Source: a candidate division FCPU426 bacterium (GTDB lineage Bacteria; Oederibacteriota; JAAXVQ01; JAUVAV01). Taken from it: DNA of 7,955 nt. Position numbers and translations under genes: made by a program. A model generated the notes under the pieces. That model saw only the letters and a program-made list of their open reading frames with translations, did no database searches and was not told where the DNA came from. The stretch spans positions 1-7,955 of the forward strand of contig JAUXBQ010000120.1 of the NCBI GenBank assembly GCA_030619365.1, read 5' to 3'. Of the stretch, positions 6,001-7,955 are shown in pieces. Numbering within the stretch: position 1 is the stretch's first letter; each line of letters starts with the position of its first letter.

Positions 6001-7649
6001 ATTATATTCGTGAATACCCTGTAGGGAACAGGCATGCCTGTTCCCTACAATGGCCGGTGTCGGTTTGCACGGACATTTCAAACATCACCTATATTTTGGA
6101 CGGGAATGGGAAAATTTATATAGAGACAGAAGATGATGAATTACACGAATTAAAGAAAAATAAATTACACGAATTAGAAGGGAATTACACGAATAACGTG
6201 GAGGCCGCGTGTCATGATCCTTTGCAGCACTACACGGACCTGGCCGCAGGATATGCTTACAGAGATTGCTTCGTCGCACAAAACGCTCCTCGCAATGACA
6301 CCTTTGTTGCCGGTCATTGCGAGCGACCTTCGGGACGATGGGAAGGGAGCGAAGCAATCTCGCTGCAATTGCAGTTCGACCGGGTGCACCAAGTAGCGCA
6401 TAAAGTGGAGAAACTGGACGAATACGGTATGCCCCTGTATTCCTACAAAGGCACGCAGAATAAATACGAGCCTCAGAACGCCAAGACCGGGCCCCTGGGC
6501 AATGTCTGGATCTCGGATCTGAAATACAACCGGGTGCAGGAATTCGGGCCGTACGGTAATTTGATCGGCACGTTCGGATCATTTGGGAGTACGCAGGGCA
6601 AATTTGATAGACCGCATGGGATCACGTTTAAATACAAATCCGAAATCCTAATATCTAAATCCGAAACAATATCTAATGACCAAAATCCGAAATCCGAAAC
6701 GTTTGGGTCATTGGGGCATTTGAATTTTGGACATTGTTTAGAATTTAGAAATTCGGATTTAGAAATTGTGGTTTATGTTGTTGACACCGGCAACCAGCGG
6801 GTACAGAAGTTCGGGCTGGACCTGTCCAGTGGCTGGCCCACGCCTGGCCCCTCGCCCACACCAGCGGCGCAGTTGGAAATACTGGCTCTCTCAGCCCAGC
6901 CCGCGGCGTTTATTGCCGAGGACGGGCAGAAGACAACCATCAGTTACCTGGTTACCAAGCCCGCGCTCGTGCGCCTGATGGTCATGGACCGGTTCGGCGG
7001 TATGGTTCGCGATTTGGGCCAGAACCAGGTGGCGACGCCAGGCTGGATGCAATATATCACTTGGGACGGCAGAAACAATTTTGGGACAACCGTAGTACCG
7101 GATGTGTATACCATCCACGTAGGGGCGACTGGCCAGTCGCCCTTACAGACCGTGGTGGCCACCACCCTGGTGATCGTGCTGGCCCAGGGGCAGGAACCGC
7201 CCACGCCTATACCCGCGCCCACGGGCGTGATCACTCCGGTCTGGACACCCACGCCGCTACCCACGCCGACTTATACCTGGACTGCCACGCCGGAGCCAAC
7301 GGCCACCTGGACGCCGGAACCGGAAGTTCGGCTCTCGAATTGTCACGCGAGCCCAAACCCGTTCAAAAAAGGCCGTTGGACCACGATCCACTATATTTTA
7401 AACATGGACGCAGAGGTTACTATCAATCTGGCGAAAAAGGGCGGGCATGACGTTCAGGATTACGGGCCGTTTGCCCCCGGCACAAATGGCGGCAGGCAAG
7501 GCGGCAATCAAGTCAGATGGGATGGAGATAAAATCAGGGTTGTACACGCCGCTGGTCATGAGGGAAATAAAAAATATATTTGCAAGATCACTGCCCGGAA
7601 AGGCGGCCGGATAGTGCAGGAACAATTTGAAATCACTCTGGCGGAGTAA
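3..7649 (+). CDS. Giant secreted Ig-like/FlgD-like/NHL-repeat surface protein, N-terminus missing
   Basis: The frame is open from the first full codon at 3 to TAA at 7647-7649, so at least 2548 residues are visible and the true start is upstream. A GTG at 96 is not a convincing start because coding continues before it and no Shine-Dalgarno precedes it. Visible modules (residue = position/3): FlgD-like near 230-292; Ig-like domains over 293-1118, recognisable by D-N/T-T-P-P boundaries and D-x-A-G-N ends; FlgD-like modules with SPN-D and WDG motifs at about 412-522 and 1119-1453; a Thr/Pro linker at 1660-1756; an NHL propeller at 1887-2273; FlgD-like modules at about 2291-2397 and 2442-2548. 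Such proteins are exported and act as cell-surface or adhesive structures; no catalytic motif was seen. The last module ends almost at the stop and resembles the FlgD-Ig/T9SS tail family, which suggests (not proven) C-terminal-domain-dependent secretion. The frame contains many short DNA repeats, listed separately, none of which breaks it. Confidence 0.93.
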   Translation, partial: TVYAIFSGNGEWVGGGPSTITYTDPHAQDFYVLARPKEDAGKDIKTWTRTSGRYTVTADYMHSSIVAFADPEFIDSIPNSDNADAYDEVQSISIKFYDPSTGEEVTDIISGYFNYQLNWTPATQYLPAGVTFTCTSSEPFSTLSVQEFRKENDEARFNFAGVGEPRNVYDSTGLSLPKEIAERSEIYYWYITPTASDGSIRDDIIIDDIITHINEKPEQDQYNGDFTVRLADSLTIRTFVDGNTVTANTEVDQLWDGQNDAGQVTPDGEYKSMLWAYDEAWNWRLDKQNVIVDTTPPVTQITQINATQIDQAQITQISPQITQMDTVVDVTGIMGIIGTADDEHFIKYILDYADSNSQITRIGEGTTPVRGDLLGIMDTAGMTGPAQIILYAEDAAGNSRTVIVNLNLINDADYVLRLEPKTDWLISPNGDGFKDFYSIDYHTPLGIQLDYLGIISRINENEVQLLADGISQTPGSYSLVWDGSQAVGGIAPDGDYYFSLTATANIGGNPLTAYRYGPIEVDTTTPTAQIALEGTILEGTISVSGTAKDKNFTYYEVRYADYADWVLLKKENVPKENERLSWFNTQGLEGDCRVGLFVMDQAGNSSYAFADLTIDNQQPNVAIMHPSAGDILGGTIAIQALIDDPNIASWTLEYGQGDAPLSWVSLTGGNSNVNGDIYVWDTSGMNGIYGIRIVALDEAGNQTVVKQSFTLDNTPPEARIDAPGNSTSVNGIVEISGTAQDENFLKYILNYTNENTITRIKEGTIQINNELLGSLDTTALDDGAYNLELIVNDLAGNSSYARVWNLQIDRDGPGVTIESPRSAVLGVNPVLEGTINIAASITGEDLDHYILDYTNLNENYTNWEVIHESDLAGPITNQNIANWDTNEKFTNENAITRMRLRSFDTAGNMGTDEVTIEIDNQAPMVTIHAPEDQDHVRGNVDVFGTVIEAHPGLSTLEIRPEAGATQVLSITAKELDNSHIYRLASRDFADGNYSLILQHADLLSNMGSAQINITIDNTLPLVALTSPQDNSPVTGIVEIFGTVNDPNIKQYSIAYQKAGDPQITQIFTDLNNIDNNKLGDWNTSGLSGVEYILHLSAEDQAGNTNSTSVRVVLDRTSPVITDLGAEPNPFSPLSENNKITRIKFELNESCLVSGWVLDATGNTITQIANNEQKDTGEQYIEWDGVADPVGPVYAPVGTYTYFLAAQDLAGNLGAPAVGQVTITDDITAPVITSLSVDPVWISPNNDAIQDSMQIQYEVQDDQETEIRVLLEIIKSYPQITRITQIINEKKETGINHTETWDGQDGEGNLVPDSEYLVRLTAWDAANNPAIAERVVYVDTEAPQAAGTAVPELISPNSDSVLDSTLITLDLTDNFPMYVTFTAQVRNTLDQVIRTLGVGHADLPYTAQYTWDGLRDDLSQAGDGVYHLALNLQDQAGNVAELDPVEIRIDLTPPDTEINYSRSYTDQAGNKYSSIHTHPWLDQQDPESNGVSAGVARTLYKARSVTDPPVPISDMWEYYGGPFYLVNVWLDAEGNTQFAFWPDGEYAVDFVSCDHAGNTMPVRTRIFRVDNMPPEAQMTQNGTQITQTQITQINTAVFTLSATDNYSGLSATALSIDAGDWTFDPAPFTLPLGEHTLAYYALDNVGNSSTVESITVLIVEPTPTPTTTATPTATWTATPSSTSTATASPTDTSTTTPTASPTASSSATPSSTWTPTASPTVTATNTATDTASFTATATDTATPTATWTATPSATATPWVDEGCAILSPCDQSLVNGYVHIIGITGIKKKITRIRWVLAYRPVAGGETVTISQGEKPVYIGLLGVWDTGDLAPGLYDLILTVERASLRATKGSAAISGAAKIASSASPPRNDIMRHTVRVRVGDWAFLGQIGTGIKGTGNNQFDEPWDAECDRYGNLYVVDTKNNRMQKFDSDDQYLLTIGEKGCRPGEFKLPTNLAIADKSEILISKYETNSKNINSNDQNEIYIVDYQNRRVQVLDLDGNYIREYPVGNRHACSLQWPVSVCTDISNITYILDGNGKIYIETEDDELHELKKNKLHELEGNYTNNVEAACHDPLQHYTDLAAGYAYRDCFVAQNAPRNDTFVAGHCERPSGRWEGSEAISLQLQFDRVHQVAHKVEKLDEYGMPLYSYKGTQNKYEPQNAKTGPLGNVWISDLKYNRVQEFGPYGNLIGTFGSFGSTQGKFDRPHGITFKYKSEILISKSETISNDQNPKSETFGSLGHLNFGHCLEFRNSDLEIVVYVVDTGNQRVQKFGLDLSSGWPTPGPSPTPAAQLEILALSAQPAAFIAEDGQKTTISYLVTKPALVRLMVMDRFGGMVRDLGQNQVATPGWMQYITWDGRNNFGTTVVPDVYTIHVGATGQSPLQTVVATTLVIVLAQGQEPPTPIPAPTGVITPVWTPTPLPTPTYTWTATPEPTATWTPEPEVRLSNCHASPNPFKKGRWTTIHYILNMDAEVTINLAKKGGHDVQDYGPFAPGTNGGRQGGNQVRWDGDKIRVVHAAGHEGNKKYICKITARKGGRIVQEQFEITLAE
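690..878 (+). other. FlgD-like Ig module (N-terminal)
   Basis: Coding sub-domain. The segment around residues 230-292 has a strand with IRTFVDG, then QLWDGQNDAGQVTPDGEY, and ends in VIVDTTPP. The WDG-x-x-x-x-G-x-x-xPDG-x-Y signature is typical of FlgD-like Ig modules in secreted bacterial proteins. The preceding 230 residues match nothing I recognise. Confidence 0.6.
894..974 (+). repeat. Family A 9-bp-period repeat, site 1 (ATTACGCAG type)
   Basis: Five to six interrupted copies of ATTACGCAG or close variants, read as ITQ triplets (ITQI, IDQAQITQ, PQITQ). This Ig1 front segment is about 20 residues longer than the same segment of Ig4 (44 versus 24 residues from P-P to G-T), so here the repeat lengthened the protein. 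Confidence 0.85.
1052..1090 (+). repeat. Family A repeat, site 2
   Basis: Two ATTACGC words separated by an ATTCGAATTCG spacer. The first copy is read as YAD and the second as ITR, so two reading frames are used within 39 bases. It sits in the Ig1 loop after the aromatic-I-L-x-Y strand. Confidence 0.8.
1364..1388 (+). repeat. Family A repeat, degenerate site 3
   Basis: AATTTCACGAATTAATGAGAATG is one ATTACACGA-like word with a mismatch, read ISRINENE, in the FlgD-like module between Ig1 and Ig2. It is weaker than the others, but its AT-rich tail recurs at 3855. Confidence 0.45.
1677..1697 (+). repeat. Family A repeat, site 4 (read YADYAD)
   Basis: Two tandem TACGCAGAT units followed by TGG, read YADYADW in Ig2. 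This is the same DNA word as site 1 in another frame, placed after the aromatic strand as in Ig1 and Ig4. Confidence 0.75.
2250..2286 (+). repeat. Family A repeat, site 5 (ATTACACGA type)
   Basis: Two AATTACACGAAT words separated by GAAAATAC, read NYTNEN then ITRI, in the Ig4 loop. Bases 2255-2281 match 2669-2695 at 26 of 27 positions. Confidence 0.8.
2557..2591 (+). repeat. Family A repeat, site 6
   Basis: Two ATTACACGAATT words with a TAAATGAAA spacer, both read as YTN, in the Ig5 loop. AT-rich against the GC-richer flanks. Confidence 0.8.
2665..2698 (+). repeat. Family A repeat, site 7
   Basis: AATTCACGAAT and AATTACACGAAT words read FTNEN and ITRM. It is nearly identical to site 5 but lies at a different place in the Ig fold: after the W-D-T turn, before the D-T-A-G-N strand. 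Confidence 0.8.
3184..3215 (+). repeat. Family A repeat, site 8 (CACAGATT type)
   Basis: CACAGATTACACAGATT followed by TTCACAGATTTAAAT, read PQITQIFTDLNN in Ig7. I recall this spelling as a dispersed repeat in many environmental bacterial genomes, but could not search for it here. Confidence 0.8.
3415..3452 (+). repeat. Family A repeat, site 9
   Basis: AAAATTACACGAATTAAATT followed by CGAATTAAATGAATC, read KITRIKFELNES, in the first of the three tandem FlgD-like modules. Confidence 0.65.
3490..3503 (+). repeat. Family A repeat, single-word site 10
   Basis: One CGATTACGCAGATC word read TITQI, at the strand where FlgD modules usually have V-I/V-R-T-L. A single word could arise by chance. Confidence 0.4.
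3832..3866 (+). repeat. Family A repeat, site 11
   Basis: Three tandem 9-bp units, CACAGATTACACGGATTACA then CAGATTATTAATGAG, read PQITRITQIINE. It mixes the CAG and CGG spellings in one tract. Confidence 0.8.
4362..4979 (+). other. Two Ig-like/undefined extracellular modules before the linker
   Basis: The first (about 4362-4719) has DGEYAVDFVSCDHAGN near its end and closes with VDNMPP, as Ig-like units do, but its front half matches no family I know. The second (about 4720-4979) has FTLSATDNYSGL and ALDNVGNSS, typical of an Ig-like domain with a D-N-x-S-G-L turn. Its first strand is overwritten by family A words at 4728-4780. Confidence 0.5.
4728..4781 (+). repeat. Family A repeat, site 12 (mixed spellings)
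   Basis: About five units, alternating ATGACGCAG, ATTACACAG and ATTACGCAG with short spacers, read as MTQ/ITQ triplets at the first strand of the Ig-like domain. Both the CAC and CGC spellings sit side by side. Confidence 0.85.
4980..5270 (+). repeat. Thr/Ser/Pro/Ala-rich low-complexity linker, 97 residues
   Basis: Residues 1660-1756 are almost only T, P, S and A, with Trp at intervals in TWTATP and TWTPTA. The DNA is low-complexity, rich in CCAC and ACGCC. It contains an exact 20-bp direct repeat at 5013-5032 and 5229-5248, 216 bases (72 codons) apart, consistent with growth by unequal recombination. Such linkers are extended, often glycosylated spacers. Here it separates the Ig/FlgD stalk from the NHL head. 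Confidence 0.9.
5345..5384 (+). repeat. Family A repeat, site 13
   Basis: AATTACGGGAATTAAAAAG followed by AAAATTACACGAATTAG, read GITGIKKKITRI, in the Ig-like domain after the long linker. Confidence 0.7.
5531..5612 (+). repeat. Family B inverted-repeat element, copy 1 (CATTGCGAG ends)
   Basis: GTCATTGCGAG at 5531-5541 is perfectly inverted as CTCGCAATGAC at 5602-5612, and an inner pair GCAATCT (5559-5565) / AGATTGC (5578-5584) is also inverted. The element is read through as about 28 residues that interrupt the last strand of an Ig-like domain. I recall GTCATTGCGAG...GCAATCTC elements as dispersed repeats in several unrelated bacteria; no transposase is nearby. Confidence 0.85.
5875..5948 (+). 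repeat. Family D element, copy 1 (short)
   Basis: AT-rich segment beginning with a 25-base stretch (5877-5901) identical to 6636-6660, followed by GAAACAAATTCG- and AATTCGAATGA-like words. It is read KSEILISKYETNS and adds about 20 residues to an NHL blade. I recall AAATCCGAAATCC-type repeats as dispersed elements in candidate-phylum genomes; not verified here. Confidence 0.75.
6020..6049 (+). repeat. Family C perfect 30-bp palindrome
   Basis: The left arm TGTAGGGAACAGGCA is followed directly by its exact reverse complement, with no loop. It encodes ten in-frame residues (VGNRHACSLQ). Removing exactly these 30 bases leaves YPWPVSVCTD, which continues the NHL blade junction smoothly, so it looks like a clean insertion. 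Confidence 0.9.
6139..6196 (+). repeat. Family A repeat, site 14 (read LHE and YTN)
   Basis: Three AATTACACGAAT words with AT-rich spacers. The first two are read LHEL and the third YTNN. This is the third reading frame for the same word, in a degenerate NHL blade. Confidence 0.85.
6262..6361 (+). repeat. Family B nested double element, copy 2
   Basis: GAGATTGCTTC (6262-6272) pairs with GAAGCAATCTC (6351-6361), and CTCGCAATGAC (6289-6299) pairs with GTCATTGCGAG (6313-6323). The result is two half-elements back to back in a 100-base nested inverted repeat. It is translated as part of a poorly conserved stretch of the propeller. Confidence 0.85.
6630..6768 (+). repeat. Family D element, copy 2 (long, hairpin-forming)
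   Basis: Begins with the same 25 bases as copy 1. TCTAAATCCGAA (6654-6665) is inverted as TTCGGATTTAGA (6752-6763), and AATGACCAAAAT (6675-6686) is inverted with one mismatch at 6724-6735, so the element can fold as a long imperfect hairpin. It is translated as about 42 extra residues in the last NHL blade. Confidence 0.8.
6831..6872 (+). repeat. Short Pro/Thr linker
   Basis: Residues 2277-2290 read GWPTPGPSPTPAAQ. This is a short version of the longer linkers and joins the propeller to the next FlgD-like module. Confidence 0.7.
6873..7193 (+). other. FlgD-like module after the propeller
   Basis: Residues 2291-2397 show a YLVTKPALVRLMVMDRFG strand pair, then RDLGQNQVATPGWMQYITWDG and an N-N-F-G-T-T-V-V-P-D-V-Y turn. 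This is the full FlgD-Ig pattern, without any inserted repeat. Confidence 0.7.
7194..7325 (+). repeat. Second Thr/Pro/Trp-rich linker
   Basis: Residues 2398-2441 are rich in P and T with TWTATPEP and TWTPEPE. Composition and DNA words (CCACCTGGAC) match the linker at 4980-5270, suggesting a shared origin. It isolates the final C-terminal module. Confidence 0.85.
7326..7646 (+). other. C-terminal FlgD/T9SS-tail-like module
   Basis: Residues 2442-2548 begin VRLSNCHASPNPFKKG, continue with a TTIHYILNMDAEVTINL strand pair, carry RWDGD, and end FEITLAE at the stop. An S-P-N-P-F start followed by paired strands at the extreme C-terminus is shared by FlgD-Ig modules and the sorting tails of type IX cargo. 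The classic G-K-x-V strand is altered to KKGGHDVQ, so a sorting role is possible but unproven. Confidence 0.5.
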
Positions 7650-7655
7650 TAGGTT
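7643..7655 (+). promoter_or_regulatory. Shine-Dalgarno for the TTG-initiated downstream gene
   Basis: GGAG at 7643-7646 lies inside the last two sense codons of the giant gene, with 8 bases (7647-7654) between it and TTG at 7655. This spacing is good for ribosome binding and decides the start. Its position suggests translational coupling to termination of the upstream gene. Confidence 0.6.
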
Positions 7656-7955
7656 TGCAAAAATATCTATTGCTCCCGTTTTGTTTATATCTGTTCTGCC
7701 TTCCGTGCGTCAGCCATTCAAAAAATCCCGACATTCAGAATCTCAACATCAACGCCCGTTCCATTGGCCTGGGCCAAAGCCTGATTGCCGGATTGTCCGA
7801 CTTTGGGACTTCCGGCAACCCGGCCAGTCTGGGCCGGGAAGACCGCTGGGCCCTGTCCCTCAGCCAGGCGCGCCTGGCTTATGACCGATACGGCTATCAA
7901 ATCCTGCAAACCATCCCGCTGGTTGGCACGCTGGCCCTGCGCTTTGACCAGGTGA
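7655..7955 (+). CDS. PorV/UPF0164-like outer-membrane beta-barrel protein, N-terminal part only
   Basis: This frame starts at TTG 7655 and stays open for 100 codons to the window edge. The first residues, MQKYLLLPFCLYLFCLPC, form a short signal peptide: one Lys, then a hydrophobic stretch rich in Leu, Phe and Cys. No good lipobox is seen, so signal peptidase I processing is more likely. The mature start contains ARSIGLGQSLIAGLSDFG followed by SGNPASLG. This matches the pattern of PorV/PorQ/UPF0164 barrels, where a G-A-R-x-L-G-M-G segment is followed by a W-N-P-A-G-L-like segment. Alternating hydrophobic stretches after that (about residues 64-98) fit beta strands. PorV-type proteins act in the outer membrane, in some bacteria carrying type IX secretion cargo. 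A TTG start is favoured because no ATG or GTG lies in this frame near the signal peptide and a GGAG sits 8 bases before it. The 5-base gap from the giant gene implies one transcript. Family assignment rests on short N-terminal motifs only. Confidence 0.72.
   Translation, partial: MQKYLLLPFCLYLFCLPCVSHSKNPDIQNLNINARSIGLGQSLIAGLSDFGTSGNPASLGREDRWALSLSQARLAYDRYGYQILQTIPLVGTLALRFDQV

Larger units (their letters stand above)
5661..6820 (+). other. NHL-type beta-propeller, about six blades
   Basis: Blades are recognisable by GNLYVVDTKNNRMQKF (about 5736-5783), NEIYIVDYQNRRVQVLD (about 5940-5990), GNVWISDLKYNRVQEFG (about 6498-6548) and VYVVDTGNQRVQKFG (about 6774-6815). Two weaker blades lie at about 6050-6196 and 6370-6456. 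Each good blade shows the NHL pattern of a G-x-hydrophobic-Y/W-x-x-D strand, an N-R-V/M-Q turn and a hydrophobic strand. NHL propellers are binding platforms for protein, sugar or RNA; here, outside the cell, a ligand-binding head is likely. Family A, B, C and D repeats are all found inside or between these blades. Confidence 0.8.

Noticed and set aside
6020..6049. Palindrome as a transcription terminator
   Set aside because: No T-rich tail follows, it has no loop, and it lies in the middle of an open reading frame.
5531..6361. Family B elements as insertion sequences
   Set aside because: At 82 and 100 bases they are too short to encode a transposase and none is nearby; they are at most non-autonomous elements.
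6085..6582. Antisense 165-codon frame
   Set aside because: It lies entirely opposite the NHL region and repeats, has no recognisable domain or start signal, and its composition comes from the reverse complement of repeat elements.
7627..7884. Overlapping 85-codon ATG frame at the end of the window
   Set aside because: It overlaps the giant gene, has basic low-complexity content rather than a fold, and competes with the frame from 7655 that has a Shine-Dalgarno, a signal peptide and barrel-like motifs.

Overview
The window is almost entirely one giant reading frame on the + strand. It is open from the left edge (first full codon at 3) to a TAA at 7647-7649, giving at least 2548 residues, and its N-terminus lies outside the window. 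Five bases later a second gene begins in another frame with a TTG start and runs off the right edge. No RNA genes, CRISPR array, transposase or promoter were seen. The organism looks like a diderm bacterium, probably from an uncultivated candidate phylum. The clues are a giant extracellular Ig/FlgD/NHL protein with Thr/Pro-rich linkers, an outer-membrane-barrel-like neighbour, and abundant short dispersed repeats. That assignment is an inference from architecture only.

Layout of the giant protein, where nucleotide position divided by 3 gives the residue number used here: an unassigned N-terminal segment (3 to about 690) and a FlgD-like module (about 690-878). Then come seven bacterial Ig-like domains (879-3356) with a FlgD-like module after the first (about 1236-1565), and three consecutive FlgD-like modules (3357-4361). 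Next are two Ig-like/undefined modules (4362-4979), a 97-residue Thr/Ser/Pro linker (4980-5270) and another Ig-like domain (5271-5640). An NHL-type beta-propeller of about six blades follows (5661-6820), then a short Pro linker, a FlgD-like module, a second Thr/Pro linker (7194-7325) and a C-terminal FlgD/T9SS-tail-like module (7326-7646). The downstream gene encodes a signal peptide followed by a PorV/UPF0164-like N-terminus. The two genes fit a secreted surface protein next to a putative outer-membrane partner.

The unusual signal is at DNA level. The single intact frame carries at least four unrelated families of short repeats, all read through without a stop. Family A is a 9-bp-period word (ATTACGCAG / ATTACACGA / ATTACACAG) at about fourteen places. 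Family B is two CATTGCGAG inverted-repeat elements. Family C is a perfect 30-bp palindrome. Family D is two copies of an AAATCCGAAATCC-type element. Family A is translated in all three frames at different sites, always on the same strand, so what recurs is the DNA word and not a peptide. Several copies sit in loops of the Ig and NHL folds. The most economical reading is a surface-protein gene used as a landing site for mobile or homogenising repeats that are tolerated as coding sequence.
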